Source of the DNA: Bacillus solitudinis
GTDB taxonomy: Bacteria; Bacillota; Bacilli; Bacillales; Bacillaceae_D
Assembly: GCF_002797395.1 (NCBI RefSeq)
Contig: NZ_KZ454943.1
Location: 1,409,768-1,473,767 of the forward strand
DNA: 64,000 nucleotides
Direction of reading: 5' to 3'
Position 1 is the first letter of the stretch; the number at the start of each line of letters is the position of its first letter. The position numbers and the translations under genes are program-made. The notes beneath the pieces were generated by a model. The model ran no database searches, was not told the origin of the DNA, and saw only the letters and a list, made by a program, of their open reading frames with translations. Below are positions 1 through 10,190 of this stretch, one piece after another.

Positions 1-408
1 AAATGTTCCGTACATCACACCTTCTCCTTCAAGCAAATGGCGAAACAAATACACATCCCCCTCTGCCATTGGTAAGGAGAGAATGTCTTTTATTTCAACC
101 CACTTTAATATTCCTTCAGGAGACTCCTTGCATTGTTTCCCGTCAAATCCTGTGGCTTTAAACGTAAACATCATCCATTCAGATAGAACTTCTTCCTTAT
201 CTTTAACAACCATCGTTATGACGGACTTTAAGATCGTGTTTTTCAAATGAAGGCCTGTTTCTTCTCGAAACTCTCGATCGACCGATTCCTTTATTGATTC
301 GCCTATCTCCATTTTCCCGCCGGGAGCTACCCACCAGCCTTTGCTTGGCTTTTGGAGCAATAATGCTTGACTTCCATTCACTAACAAACAGTTCGCGACT
401 CTTTGCAA
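1..408 (-). CDS. yvcI: NUDIX hydrolase, YvcI-like (3' end cut by window edge)
   Basis: Probable nucleoside-diphosphate-linked hydrolase of the NUDIX family. Reading the minus strand from a TTG at 408 gives 136 codons without a stop up to the window edge. The full NUDIX box is present near residues 38-60: GGKMEIGE, seven residues, then REFREETG, which supplies the metal-binding glutamates. A GAGGTG ribosome site lies 6 bases before the TTG, and no ATG fits as well. In B. subtilis yvcI directly follows trxB, as here, although a terminator and a separate promoter lie between the two. The substrate cannot be told from sequence. Confidence 0.85.
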   Translation of the reverse strand, partial: MQRVANCLLVNGSQALLLQKPSKGWWVAPGGKMEIGESIKESVDREFREETGLHLKNTILKSVITMVVKDKEEVLSEWMMFTFKATGFDGKQCKESPEGILKWVEIKDILSLPMAEGDVYLFRHLLEGEGVMYGTF

Positions 409-436
409 TGACTTCACCTCACGTTCCTACACTTAT

Positions 437-465
437 ATTATACGATCATTTTCATGTCGTCACAA
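437..465 (-). promoter_or_regulatory. sigma-A promoter of the NUDIX gene
   Basis: On the minus strand TTGTGA (460-465) is followed after 17 bases by a perfect TATAAT (437-442), about 30 bases before the TTG start. Good spacing and a consensus -10 make this a credible vegetative promoter. Confidence 0.6.
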
Positions 466-563
466 TTACAAGGATTAGGAAGCTTCATGAACATCATGTG
501 ACTTATTTATTTTATTAAAAAGTTAAAGGTCATTGGGGTTAATACACGTTGTAGGTTTGATGA

Positions 564-595
564 TAAAAAAAGGGCACGGACTATGTCGTCCGTGC
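564..595 (-). terminator. Rho-independent terminator after trxB
   Basis: An 8-bp perfect stem (GCACGGAC/GTCCGTGC, 574-595) is followed on the minus strand by CCTTTTTTT. It lies downstream of trxB. The rest of the 409-712 gap holds only the promoter of the NUDIX gene and a short 5-bp hairpin near 655-667. Confidence 0.8.
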
Positions 596-712
596 TAAAT
601 ATATAAAAAAGGGGGTCAATTACTTAACCTTATAATAACCCATTTTTATTTCATGACTGTTACAGTCTGATTAAGAGCGAATTACGTTTTTCCAATTTTT
701 ATTAAGTTTGAT

Positions 713-1651
<939 letters not shown>

Positions 1652-1741
1652 TCACTCCTTGCTACGTTTCTTAAGGCATTCGTTCAGCTCTAATTCCATT
1701 CATATCGTATCCAATTTTATATTCGCTGTCCATACATCTGC

Positions 1742-2803
1742 TTACATATCATTCCGTTCCCAAATATGATATTTGAGACTATTTTTATCTAAACATCCTT
1801 GTCGACTTTGTTTAACATATTTCTTTGCTAGAATATGTCCGTGTCCGCCTGCACGTTTCCAATATTGCTCTGCCTTCTCTACTTGATTTTTATGAAATAA
1901 CGCCATCCCAAGACAGAATAAGAGCTCAGGTCGGTTATCGAGTATGTACCCTTCGACAACCTTTAATCGTTCAAAGGTTTGCTGATAATCACCAACGGCA
2001 CATAAGACTTGAGCAACTTTAACATGATGGTCTACATCTAATGGGTACACATAACGAAGCGCGGCGATAAACCTCGCTGCTTGTTCAGTATCCCCACCCA
2101 TAGAGTAAAATAATGCTAAATTGCAAATGGCAAATAAATTTCCTGGGTCGTTTTTTAAGACCTCTTCACAAACATCAAATGCTTTCTCATTTCCGTCTCG
2201 ATAATACGCCTCGGCTAAATGATTATGAGCTGCCCAACACGTAGGATACGTTTCAATTATCGATTGTAAGACAGGGATCGCCGCCTTAATTTCACCTTTA
2301 CTTAAAAGCGTTCGCGCCTTCTCATGATCGATAATTAATTCCTCAGACTCTTCTTCAAATTCATCCCAATCTTCTTGATCGCCGCGCTCAAATTGAAGAA
2401 GTTCTAAGAGATCGCGTGCATCATCGGTAAATTCATCATCAGGACAAAGCTTTAAATACCGTTCGACTGCCGTTTCTGCTCTTTCAAAAAGTCCTAGGTA
2501 TGCATAATTGTTAGCCATAAAAAAATAGCACTCTGCTTGCCCATCACCCTGTTCCTTTAAAATTGTTGTCAAAATATCGTTAGACCGATCGTATTCACCT
2601 AGCTCAGAAAGGACTGCCGCCAATTGAACATGAAAGACAGGCTCTTTTTCGGTGAGCTTTACAGCACGTTCAAAAAGCTTCACCGCACGTTGTAAGTGAT
2701 TCTTACGATAAGCAACAATTCCGCGGTGAAAAAAGTAATCCCCGCTTCTAAAAAAAGGAACAATCTTGCGGTTTTCTTGTTCGTTTTGATGGGTCACATC
2801 CAT
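1742..2803 (-). CDS. Tetratricopeptide-repeat protein
   Basis: A soluble helical scaffold of several TPR units with no catalytic domain. Helix pairs typical of TPRs run through the whole protein, for example around FFHRGIVAYRK, LFERAVKLT and CYFFMANNYAYLGLF. An acidic stretch (EDWDEFEEESEE) separates the first and second repeat blocks. The frame opens at 2833, but GGAGGG lies well placed before the ATG at 2803, so that start is preferred and gives 353 residues. It is the likely counterpart of the TPR gene found near trxB in B. subtilis (yvcD). There is no signal peptide. Partners are unknown. Confidence 0.85.
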   Translation of the reverse strand: MDVTHQNEQENRKIVPFFRSGDYFFHRGIVAYRKNHLQRAVKLFERAVKLTEKEPVFHVQLAAVLSELGEYDRSNDILTTILKEQGDGQAECYFFMANNYAYLGLFERAETAVERYLKLCPDDEFTDDARDLLELLQFERGDQEDWDEFEEESEELIIDHEKARTLLSKGEIKAAIPVLQSIIETYPTCWAAHNHLAEAYYRDGNEKAFDVCEEVLKNDPGNLFAICNLALFYSMGGDTEQAARFIAALRYVYPLDVDHHVKVAQVLCAVGDYQQTFERLKVVEGYILDNRPELLFCLGMALFHKNQVEKAEQYWKRAGGHGHILAKKYVKQSRQGCLDKNSLKYHIWERNDM

Positions 2804-2922
2804 GAAGTTAATTCCCTCCAGCTTTTCATTCATAAGTCCTAGTATACATCATTTATATGAATGATAGCAGTCCATAAATCTCAATAATTTTAGGATGCTA
2901 TTAAATCACTCAGTATGAGGTA

Positions 2923-3374
2923 CTTTAGAGGGACTGAAAAAGGTACGACTTTCAACTTTTTTAGTCCCTCTAAAGCAATGAGCGACGATAGGAGCCATTG
3001 CCAGGTGCGATTTTCACCTTTTTTCAATGGCCCTTTAAGCAATGCTCTTGGTTGCTAGAAGAACCTTCTCTACTAGAAGCGCTCCAGAACTTATAGTCTT
3101 AAAAAATTGGTTATATCCTACCTAACCCTTTGACAATTTGTGAGACGTATCTTTTAAAAGCCTTACGATGAGGAGGGCACTGAAAAAGGGTGCTTTTCCT
3201 TTTTCAGTGCCCTCTTAGTAATGCGCGGAGCCGTTGCCCGGTTTTGAAAAGCCTTGCTATGAGTGGTTTTTTCATAGCAAGGCGCGCAACGAGTGAAACC
3301 ATTACTGCTTCCTCGAAATGCTTTCAAAGGGTTTTTCAGTGGCCTCACGATGAGTGGGTTTCTCATCGCAAGGC
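2923..3374. repeat. Cluster of five hairpin elements in a gene-free interval
   Basis: No gene was found between the TPR gene and hisI (2804-3401). Five long inverted repeats lie here: 2923-2975, 2994-3031, 3173-3214 (17-bp perfect stem), 3251-3283 (12-bp perfect stem) and 3342-3374 (13-bp stem with two G-U pairs on the minus strand). The last two share arms of the type GCCTTGC(G/T)ATGA, and a half arm, GCCTTACGATGAG, lies at about 3160-3172. Most are flanked on the plus-strand right side by a similar tail (GGAGCCATT, GGAGCCGTT, GAAACCATT). They look like members of a dispersed hairpin repeat family. Confidence 0.6.
3246..3283 (-). terminator. Possible his-operon terminator inside the hairpin cluster
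   Basis: On the minus strand the perfect 12-bp stem GCCTTGCTATGA/TCATAGCAAGGC is followed by TTTTC. Of the hairpins downstream of hisI it has the best uridine run, though the run is short. Confidence 0.4.
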
Positions 3375-3401
3375 GGGTAGTGAACGGAGCCATTCCGTCT
3401 C

Positions 3402-4040
3402 TTATTCTGCCTTTTTCGGCTTATGGCGTTCCTCTAAAACAGCTAATACATCATCAAGCGGCAGCTTTTGCTCTCGTAATAGAACCAATGTGTGATAAAG
3501 CAAATCGGCTACCTCCCACTTTAATTCCTCTGGGTCACGGTTCTTTGCGGCAATAATGACTTCGCCTGCTTCTTCGCCAACCTTCTTCAAGATTTTGTCG
3601 ACACCTTTTTCAAATAAATACGTTGTGTACGCACCTTCTGGCATTTCCACCTCTCGCTTGGCGATTGTTTGTTCAAGTTCATCCAAAATTGCAAACCTCG
3701 TTGGATTCACATTAACTGTCTCTCCTAAAAGCGAATCGGAGAAGCATGTATAATCTCCTTTATGACAAGCAGGACCTGCTGGCACAACAAGAACGATTAG
3801 CGCGTCCGCATCACAATCAAAGCGGATATCTAAAATTTTCTGTGTATTACCTGAAGTTGCACCCTTATGCCAAAGCTCTTGGCGTGAACGACTATAAAAC
3901 CATGTTTCTCTCGTTTCAATTGATTTCTCCAACGACTCCTTGTTCATATAAGCAAGTGTGAGTACCTCTTTACTTGTTGCATCTTGAACAATCGCAGGAA
4001 CTAACCCTTTTTCATCAAATGTAATAGATTCAATACTCAT
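3402..4040 (-). CDS. hisI: HisIE: phosphoribosyl-AMP cyclohydrolase / phosphoribosyl-ATP pyrophosphatase
   Basis: Bifunctional enzyme for the second and third steps of histidine synthesis: pyrophosphate removal from PR-ATP, then ring opening of PR-AMP. The HisI domain covers about residues 1-110, with the metal-binding segment FDCDADA and [12 protein letters not shown]. The HisE domain follows from about 118 to 205 ([28 protein letters not shown]). The 212 residues are normal for the fused form. The start overlaps the hisF stop by 4 bases (ATGA), which indicates translational coupling. It is the last gene of the his operon. Confidence 0.97.
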   Translation of the reverse strand: MSIESITFDEKGLVPAIVQDATSKEVLTLAYMNKESLEKSIETRETWFYSRSRQELWHKGATSGNTQKILDIRFDCDADALIVLVVPAGPACHKGDYTCFSDSLLGETVNVNPTRFAILDELEQTIAKREVEMPEGAYTTYLFEKGVDKILKKVGEEAGEVIIAAKNRDPEELKWEVADLLYHTLVLLREQKLPLDDVLAVLEERHKPKKAE

Positions 4041-4795
4041 CTAATTTCCACACCTTCCGTTTTTAAATACGTTTTTACTTCAGCAACGGATGTTTCTTTG
4101 TAATGGAAAATCGACGCTGCTAATGCCGCATCCGCATTTGCTTCTTTAAAGACCTCAGAAAAACATTCCTTGCTTCCTGCACCACCTGAAGCGATAACGG
4201 GAACACTCACAACATCATTAACTGCCTTTGTTAGTTTAATATCAAAGCCTGTTTTTGCTCCGTCCTGATCCATGCTCGTTAACAGGATTTCACCAGCACC
4301 GCGCTTAACAATTTCTTTCGCCCAATCGGTTACTTCCCACTCTGTTGGGGTTCGTCCGCCATGAGTGTAGATTCGCCATGATCCAAGTTCAACATCATAC
4401 TTGGCGTCAATCGCGACAACAATGCACTGGGAACCAAAGAAATCGGCTCCTTCAGTTATCAATTCGGGACGATTAACAGCTGCCGTGTTCAAAGATACTT
4501 TATCCGCTCCTGCACGAAGCACACGCTTCATGTCCTCAAGTGTATTAATACCTCCTCCTACTGTAAATGGAATCGCAAGCTTTCCGGCCACCTGCTCCAC
4601 CACTTCAACCATCGTTTCTCGTCCTTCATGAGACGCAGAAATATCAAGAAAGACAAGCTCGTCAGCTCCCTGCTCATCATAAAACGCAGCAAGTTCAACA
4701 GGGTCACCTGCATCGCGAAGGTCAACAAACTGAATGCCTTTTACCACTCGTCCATCTTTCACATCCAAACATGGAATAATACGTTTTGTTAACAT
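4037..4795 (-). CDS. hisF: HisF, cyclase subunit of imidazole glycerol phosphate synthase
   Basis: Uses ammonia delivered by the glutaminase HisH to convert PRFAR to imidazole glycerol phosphate and AICAR. It is a 252-residue TIM barrel, the family's usual length. The N-terminal catalytic aspartate is in [12 protein letters not shown], the second in [15 protein letters not shown], and phosphate loops are seen at VGGGI and ASGGAG. It starts 4 bases after the hisA stop and overlaps hisI by 4 bases. Confidence 0.98.
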   Translation of the reverse strand: MLTKRIIPCLDVKDGRVVKGIQFVDLRDAGDPVELAAFYDEQGADELVFLDISASHEGRETMVEVVEQVAGKLAIPFTVGGGINTLEDMKRVLRAGADKVSLNTAAVNRPELITEGADFFGSQCIVVAIDAKYDVELGSWRIYTHGGRTPTEWEVTDWAKEIVKRGAGEILLTSMDQDGAKTGFDIKLTKAVNDVVSVPVIASGGAGSKECFSEVFKEANADAALAASIFHYKETSVAEVKTYLKTEGVEIR

Positions 4796-4799
4796 CGGA

Positions 4800-5534
4800 T
4801 TAGTTTCCCCCTTGTAATGCCTCTTTCAATGTAAATTTATTTGTATAAAGAGCTTTACCTACAATCGCACCACCAACACCTTTTGATGTATTTGCACGAA
4901 GTTCCATTAAGTCTGCTAGTGAACTAACTCCACCCGAGGCAATGACTTCTTTGCCCGTTGCTACCGCTAGGCTTGTGATCGCCTCAGTATTTGGACCTGA
5001 GAGCATCCCATCACGAGAAATATCAGTAAATATAAACACCTCTGCCCCGAAACGAGCAAGCTCCTTTGCAAGATCCTCTGTCTTTACAGAAGATGTCTCA
5101 AGCCAGCCTTCTGTTGCTACATACCCATCACGTGCATCTAAGCCAATAACGATTCGGTCTCCACCGTATTTTGCAAGCATTTTCTTGGTGAAATCAGGCT
5201 GGTTAACAGCAACACTGCCAAGAATAACTCGATCCACACCAGCCTCTAAATAAAAGGCAATATCCTCAGCTGTTCGAATTCCTCCACCAACTTGTACCTT
5301 CGCATCAAGCTCTTTCGCTACACGAAGAACATGCTCATGGTTAACGAGTTTTTTAGCCTTCGCCCCGTCCAAATCGACCATATGGATCCACTCTGCACCT
5401 GTGCTAGCAAATGTTTTTGCCATCTCAAAAGGAGAATCCCCATAAACCGTTTCTTGGTCATAGTCACCTTGGACAAGACGAACACAGTTTCCATCACGCA
5501 TATCAATTGCTGGATAAATGATAAAATTACTCAC
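4800..5534 (-). CDS. hisA: HisA, ProFAR isomerase
   Basis: Isomerises ProFAR to PRFAR in histidine synthesis. It is a 244-residue TIM barrel paralogous to HisF, with the catalytic aspartate in [10 protein letters not shown] and a second in [13 protein letters not shown]. Phosphate-binding loops VGGGIR and ASGGVS are in place. The start is a GTG with AGAGGTGG six bases upstream, and it overlaps the end of hisH by 8 bases. Confidence 0.98.
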   Translation of the reverse strand: MSNFIIYPAIDMRDGNCVRLVQGDYDQETVYGDSPFEMAKTFASTGAEWIHMVDLDGAKAKKLVNHEHVLRVAKELDAKVQVGGGIRTAEDIAFYLEAGVDRVILGSVAVNQPDFTKKMLAKYGGDRIVIGLDARDGYVATEGWLETSSVKTEDLAKELARFGAEVFIFTDISRDGMLSGPNTEAITSLAVATGKEVIASGGVSSLADLMELRANTSKGVGGAIVGKALYTNKFTLKEALQGGN

Positions 5535-6171
5535 GTTCAGCCACCTCTTTTTCTACCAATTCCCCAAATTTTTTCAAAATGCTCATCCCAACCGTACTGC
5601 TTTTTTCCGGATGGAATTGCGTGCCCATAACATAGCCACGACCAACAACAGCTGGAACGCGTACATCATAATCACTTGTTGCTAACAGGACCGATTCATC
5701 GTCTGTATTGACGACATAAGAATGGACAAAATATACATGACCCTCTTCAACACCTTCCAAAAGAGGGTGCTCATTATTCGTAAATGAAAGCTTATTCCAG
5801 CCCATATGTGGAACCTTATACGTCTCTCCAGATTCCGTCTTCCCAGAAAAACGTTCGATCCGACCAGGAAGCAAGCAAATTCCTTTTGTTTTTCCATGCT
5901 CGTCACTTTCCTCAAATAAAAGCTGCATGCCAAGACAAATACCTAGCAATGGCTTACGAGCAAATGCCCAGTCCTGGATAAACGCAGCAAGCCCAGTCTC
6001 GTTCAAAATGTCCATTGCATCAGGAAATGCCCCCACACCCGGTAAAATTAATCCGTCCATTTCAGCTAATTCTTCAATGCTATCTGTTAACACATAGTCA
6101 AGACCCAGGCGCTCCAATGCCTTACTAACACTGTGTAAATTACCCATTCCATAGTCGACGATCCCTATCAT
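5527..6171 (-). CDS. hisH: HisH, glutaminase subunit of imidazole glycerol phosphate synthase
   Basis: Class I glutamine amidotransferase that hydrolyses glutamine and channels ammonia to HisF. The nucleophile cysteine is in [14 protein letters not shown], and the His-Glu pair of the triad is in GTQFHPEKS. The oxyanion-side motif GVGAFPDAM is present. The 214 residues match the family. The start codon directly abuts the hisB stop, and the end overlaps hisA, as expected for a tightly coupled operon. Confidence 0.97.
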   Translation of the reverse strand: MIGIVDYGMGNLHSVSKALERLGLDYVLTDSIEELAEMDGLILPGVGAFPDAMDILNETGLAAFIQDWAFARKPLLGICLGMQLLFEESDEHGKTKGICLLPGRIERFSGKTESGETYKVPHMGWNKLSFTNNEHPLLEGVEEGHVYFVHSYVVNTDDESVLLATSDYDVRVPAVVGRGYVMGTQFHPEKSSTVGMSILKKFGELVEKEVAERE

Positions 6172-6762
6172 TTACAACATTCCTTTCGTTGAAGGTACAC
6201 CTTTCACACGTGCATCAATCGTTGTGGCTTCATCAAGCGCTCTCGCTAATGCTTTAAACACCGCTTCAATCATATGATGCGTGTTATGACCGTAATGAAC
6301 AATCACATGAAGATTCATGCGTGCTTCAAGCGCAAGCTTCCATAGAAATTCATGGACAAGCTCTGTATCAAATGTACCGACTTTCTGACTTGGAAATTCC
6401 GCACGAAATTCGAGATGGGGTCGGTTGCTTAAATCAACCACAACTTGCGCTAGCGTCTCATCCATTGGCACAAATGCGTTGCCGTAACGCTTAATCCCTT
6501 TTTTATTGCCAAGTGCTTCTTTAAGCACATGACCAAGGCAGATACCAATATCTTCGGTCGTGTGGTGATCATCGACTTCTATATCACCACTCGCATCAAT
6601 CGTTAAATCAAAGTGACCATGCTTGGTAAATAAGTCAAGCATATGATCCATAAACGGAACGCCTGTTTTCAGATCAGACTGTCCTTCTCCATCGATATGA
6701 AAATCCAATTTAATTTGCGTTTCTCCAGTGTTGCGCTCAATTGCAGCACGGCGTTGTTCCAT
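6172..6762 (-). CDS. hisB: HisB, imidazoleglycerol-phosphate dehydratase
   Basis: Dehydrates imidazole glycerol phosphate to imidazole acetol phosphate. At 196 residues this is the monofunctional form without the phosphatase domain, as usual in Firmicutes. Manganese-binding histidine motifs are visible: FMDHMLDLFTKHG, DDHHTTEDIGICLG, HLEFRAEFP and HNTHHMIEAVFKALARAL. The ribosome site GAGGAAAAG is formed by the last codons of hisD. Confidence 0.98.
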   Translation of the reverse strand: MEQRRAAIERNTGETQIKLDFHIDGEGQSDLKTGVPFMDHMLDLFTKHGHFDLTIDASGDIEVDDHHTTEDIGICLGHVLKEALGNKKGIKRYGNAFVPMDETLAQVVVDLSNRPHLEFRAEFPSQKVGTFDTELVHEFLWKLALEARMNLHVIVHYGHNTHHMIEAVFKALARALDEATTIDARVKGVPSTKGML

Positions 6763-8034
6763 TTACTTTTCCTCCATTCGAATATCGATTGCACGAGCAT
6801 GGGCCTCTAAGCCTTCAAGACGGGCAAGCGCAGAAATTTGTTTTCCATTTGCAAGTAACGCTTCTTTACTATAAGAGATAATGCTTGATTTCTTTGTGAA
6901 GTCATCGACATTTAGCGGACTTGAAAAACGAGCCGTTCCATTTGTCGGTAGAACGTGATTAGGTCCAGCAAAATAATCGCCGACAGGCTCCGAGCTATAT
7001 TCGCCAAGGAAAATTGCTCCAGCATGGCGAATTTTCCCAACAAGCTTCATCGGATCTTCTGTTAAAATTTCTAAATGCTCAGGAGCTAACTCATTTACAA
7101 CATCAATCGCTTCTACCATATCCTGCGCTACGTAAATGGTGCCGTAATCTTCAATTGATTTTGAAGCAATCTCCCGCTTTGGCAAAGTAGCTAATTGTTC
7201 TGCGACTTCTGCTGCGACAAATTCGGCTAACTCTTTTGACGGGGTCACAAGCACAGCCGAAGCCATTTCATCATGCTCAGCCTGAGAAAGTAAATCAGCA
7301 GCAATATAGCGTGGATTTGCTTTTTCATCAGCTAAGACAACAATCTCACTTGGTCCAGCAATCATATCAATGTCAACTTGACCGAAAACGGCACGCTTTG
7401 CGAGCGCGACATAGATATTTCCTGGTCCTGTAATTTTATCAACATTCGGTACGCTTTCTGTCCCATAAGCAAGCGCAGCAACAGCTTGAGCTCCACCTAA
7501 CTTAAAAATTCGGTCTACGCCCAGTTCATTGGCAGTCACTAACACACCTGAAGGTAAAGTTCCGTCAGCTTGTGGAGGCGAGACCATGATGATTTCTCCG
7601 ACACCCGCAACCTGTGCGGGAATAACATTCATCATAATCGAAGAAGGATACGCCGCTTTTCCACCTGGTACATACACACCAACTGAATCAAGGGGCGTAA
7701 TCTTTTGACCGAGGACGGTTCCATCTTCTTTTGTAGTCATCCACGACTGGCGCGTTTGACGTTCATGAAAATCGCGTATGTTTTCAATCGCTTGACGCAG
7801 AGCTGCTAAAATCGGCTCATCGATATCGTCATATGCTTCCTTGAGCTCCTTCTCGGAAACTTCTAACGTCGTCAAATCAGCTCCATCAAACGTCTTAGTT
7901 AAGGTAAATAGCGCTTGATCACCTTGCTCTCTGACTTGGGCAATAATATTCGTGACGGCATCACGTTGCATTTCCGTTCCGGCATCTAACGCACGCTTAA
8001 TGCTGACATTTTTATCTACCGCTACGATTCTCAT
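6763..8034 (-). CDS. hisD: HisD, histidinol dehydrogenase
   Basis: NAD-dependent four-electron oxidation of histidinol to histidine, the last two steps of the pathway. The 423 residues are full length. The family signature [16 protein letters not shown] continues into SQAEHDE with zinc and catalytic residues. Further on, [17 protein letters not shown] and [10 protein letters not shown] are recognisable. The start overlaps the hisG stop in TAATG. Confidence 0.98.
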   Translation of the reverse strand: MRIVAVDKNVSIKRALDAGTEMQRDAVTNIIAQVREQGDQALFTLTKTFDGADLTTLEVSEKELKEAYDDIDEPILAALRQAIENIRDFHERQTRQSWMTTKEDGTVLGQKITPLDSVGVYVPGGKAAYPSSIMMNVIPAQVAGVGEIIMVSPPQADGTLPSGVLVTANELGVDRIFKLGGAQAVAALAYGTESVPNVDKITGPGNIYVALAKRAVFGQVDIDMIAGPSEIVVLADEKANPRYIAADLLSQAEHDEMASAVLVTPSKELAEFVAAEVAEQLATLPKREIASKSIEDYGTIYVAQDMVEAIDVVNELAPEHLEILTEDPMKLVGKIRHAGAIFLGEYSSEPVGDYFAGPNHVLPTNGTARFSSPLNVDDFTKKSSIISYSKEALLANGKQISALARLEGLEAHARAIDIRMEEK

Positions 8035-8669
8035 TACTCATCCCCCTCAATCACTTTTGACAAGCGTTCCACCATTTCATCGATGCGGTCATCCTTCATT
8101 CGGTAACTAACAGGGTTAACAATGAGACGCGAGGTAATTGGCACAATTGTCTCCATTTCAACCAGTCCATTCTCCTTTAACGTCCTACCTGTCGAGACAA
8201 TATCAACGATTCGATCAGCAAGTCCAATTAACGGGGCAAGCTCAATGGATCCATTAAGTTTAATAATTTCCACCTGTTCTCCTTGCTCCTTAAAATACTG
8301 AGTCGCTAAATTCGGGTATTTTGAGGCAACTTTCGGATTAATATCCTTTTTCTCGTAGCCAGGAAGCCCGGCAACAGCGAGATAGCACTCACTAATTTTC
8401 AAATCTAGCACTTCATAGACATCACGCTCTTCTTCAATCATTGTATCTTTACCCGCTACACCAACATCAGCAACACCATGCTCAACATATGTCGGCACAT
8501 CCATTGGTTTCGCCAAAATAAAACGCATATTTTCCTCAGGTACATCAACAATTAGCTTCCGAGAATCATCAAATTCAGCAGGAAGATTGTAGCCACATTT
8601 GCGGAGCAGCTCAACCGCTTCTTCAAAAATTCGTCCCTTTGGCATCGCCACAGTTAATACATCACTCAT
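8034..8669 (-). CDS. hisG: HisG, ATP phosphoribosyltransferase catalytic subunit (short form)
   Basis: Catalyses the committed step of histidine synthesis, joining ATP and PRPP. At 211 residues this is the short form, which lacks the C-terminal regulatory domain and needs HisZ for activity and feedback inhibition. Motifs: [12 protein letters not shown] near the N-terminus, [11 protein letters not shown], and the PRPP loop [14 protein letters not shown]. It overlaps hisZ by 8 bases, so the two partners are translated together. Confidence 0.97.
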   Translation of the reverse strand: MSDVLTVAMPKGRIFEEAVELLRKCGYNLPAEFDDSRKLIVDVPEENMRFILAKPMDVPTYVEHGVADVGVAGKDTMIEEERDVYEVLDLKISECYLAVAGLPGYEKKDINPKVASKYPNLATQYFKEQGEQVEIIKLNGSIELAPLIGLADRIVDIVSTGRTLKENGLVEMETIVPITSRLIVNPVSYRMKDDRIDEMVERLSKVIEGDE

Positions 8670-9852
8670 GTGACTCGCCTCCCTTCTTCGACTTGCCTAT
8701 GCAATAGACTACGTCTGAATATTGCTCTGACATTCGGTCCACATCCGTAATTCCAGCTAAATCCTGAAGTACCACCACATCGCCGTTTCCGCGCTTTTCT
8801 GTCGCAAGGGCGATAGCCTCGCTGCGATGGTCCTTACTAAAGATAATGCAAGTTCTAAGAGGGGCTTCTGCCGTTTTGCCAATTGCTTCAACTAATAAAT
8901 CTAAACGCACACCGAAACCAGTCGCTTGCGCAGGTCGATTGAATTTCTCAAGTAACTCATCATATCGTCCCCCACTGCAAAGCGGCACGCCAAGATGCGC
9001 TCCATACCCCTCGAACACAGTTCCCGTATAATAACTCATATGAAGAACAAGGTTCAAATCAAATTTCACATACTTGTCAATGCCATAGCTTTCTAACACA
9101 TCCCAAAGCTGATGTAACTCTGATAACGCTATGTCTCCTTGTTCTGTCTTAACAAGATCAGCCGCTTGTAATAAAGAGTCCTTACCTCCACGGAGCTTTA
9201 ATAATCCAAGTAAGCGCCCTTTATCAATTGAAGATAACGTTAAGCTCTTTACATGCTCGCGGAAACCAACGTAGTTCTTTTCATATAAAAAGCGGCGAAG
9301 AACATCTGCACGTTCCGCGTTGCCGACAACGTCTAATAACAATGCATTTACATAGCCAACATGGCCAATCGCAATTTTAAAGTTTTCTAATCCAGCTCGT
9401 TTTAATGAAGCAACCATAAGAGCAATAACTTCTCCATCCGCGCTAACGGTTCCATCGCCTATTAATTCAATGCCAACTTGTTCAAACTCGGCTGGCTTGC
9501 CACCTTCATGCTGCTGAGCACGGTACACCTGAGATTGATACGCTAGACGAATCGGGTACTCTGCTCCCTTTAAACTAGAAGCAACTAGTCGGGCAATAGG
9601 TGCTGTCATATCAGGACGAAGCACAAGAGTGTTCCCTTGTTGATCCAATAATTTAAAAAGCTGTTGATCTAAAATCGCAGAAGCGACACCAACCGTGTCG
9701 TAATATTCTAATGTCGGGGTTTCAATCGTTTGATAGCCCCAGCCTTCCATTTCAGCCTCTAGCTGATGACGAATTTGTCTTTTTGTTTCATATACTTCTG
9801 GAAGAGTGTCCCTCATTCCAATTGGCTTTTCAAACATAAATGGTTTAGTCAT
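8662..9852 (-). CDS. hisZ: HisZ, regulatory subunit of ATP phosphoribosyltransferase
   Basis: A histidyl-tRNA synthetase paralogue that has lost tRNA charging and forms a complex with short HisG. The class II synthetase core is visible with motif 2-like residues ([24 protein letters not shown]) and a motif 3-like segment ([11 protein letters not shown]). The 396 residues and the first position in the operon match HisZ rather than HisS, and there is no proper C-terminal anticodon-binding domain. AGAGGTG precedes the ATG. Confidence 0.96.
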   Translation of the reverse strand: MTKPFMFEKPIGMRDTLPEVYETKRQIRHQLEAEMEGWGYQTIETPTLEYYDTVGVASAILDQQLFKLLDQQGNTLVLRPDMTAPIARLVASSLKGAEYPIRLAYQSQVYRAQQHEGGKPAEFEQVGIELIGDGTVSADGEVIALMVASLKRAGLENFKIAIGHVGYVNALLLDVVGNAERADVLRRFLYEKNYVGFREHVKSLTLSSIDKGRLLGLLKLRGGKDSLLQAADLVKTEQGDIALSELHQLWDVLESYGIDKYVKFDLNLVLHMSYYTGTVFEGYGAHLGVPLCSGGRYDELLEKFNRPAQATGFGVRLDLLVEAIGKTAEAPLRTCIIFSKDHRSEAIALATEKRGNGDVVVLQDLAGITDVDRMSEQYSDVVYCIGKSKKGGESHE

Positions 9853-9954
9853 CTCTACACCTCTATTTTCATTTCAAATAATTATTATTTCATACTTTCT
9901 ATAATTAAATTGCTTTAGTTCGCTAATATACTACCAAGATAAAGTGCTCTTTTT

Positions 9955-9984
9955 AGTTTACACCTTATTCCTATTTTTCGTCAA
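9955..9984 (-). promoter_or_regulatory. Probable promoter of the his operon
   Basis: TTGACG (9979-9984) and TAAACT (9955-9960) are 18 bases apart on the minus strand, leaving a leader of roughly 95 bases before hisZ. I searched this leader for a T-box (the conserved TGG-containing specifier region and its terminator/antiterminator) and saw none. The 9853-10190 gap otherwise holds the divergent chemoreceptor promoter region. Confidence 0.5.
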
Positions 9985-10043
9985 TAAGTTAGATTGGTTT
10001 TTTCTGCATTTGGATCGCTAACCAACTTGAGTCGTTGCACCAT

Positions 10044-10074
10044 TTGACTAAGTGTTTATTCCCCCCTTTATAAT
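10044..10074 (+). promoter_or_regulatory. Possible sigma-A promoter of the chemoreceptor
   Basis: TTGACT (10044-10049) and a perfect TATAAT (10069-10074) are separated by 19 bases, which is longer than ideal. No sigma-D type sequence (TAAA and GCCGATAT) was found upstream of this chemoreceptor. Confidence 0.35.
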
Positions 10075-10157
10075 GGAAGAATTCGACAAAATCTTTGTTT
10101 TTTCAAAAATAACAATTGCTGAATCTTTTGTCATAAGATAAACTTCTTACATAGGCA

Positions 10158-10171
10158 TGAAAGCGCTTAAA
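10158..10171 (+). promoter_or_regulatory. cre-like CcpA operator upstream of the chemoreceptor
   Basis: TGAAAGCGCTTAAA differs at one position from the catabolite-responsive element consensus TGAAAGCGCTTWCA. It lies 20-33 bases before the TTG start and downstream of the proposed promoter, a position typical of roadblock repression. Confidence 0.55.
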
Positions 10172-10190
10172 CAGATAAGGGGGAATCAAC

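Noticed and set aside
3163-3556. Short open frames on both strands in the hairpin cluster
   Set aside because: They arise from the inverted repeats and the antisense strand of hisI; no start signals or domains.
9853-9954. T-box or histidine attenuator before hisZ
   Set aside because: No T-box consensus, no specifier or antiterminator pairing and no terminator with a U run were found in the leader.
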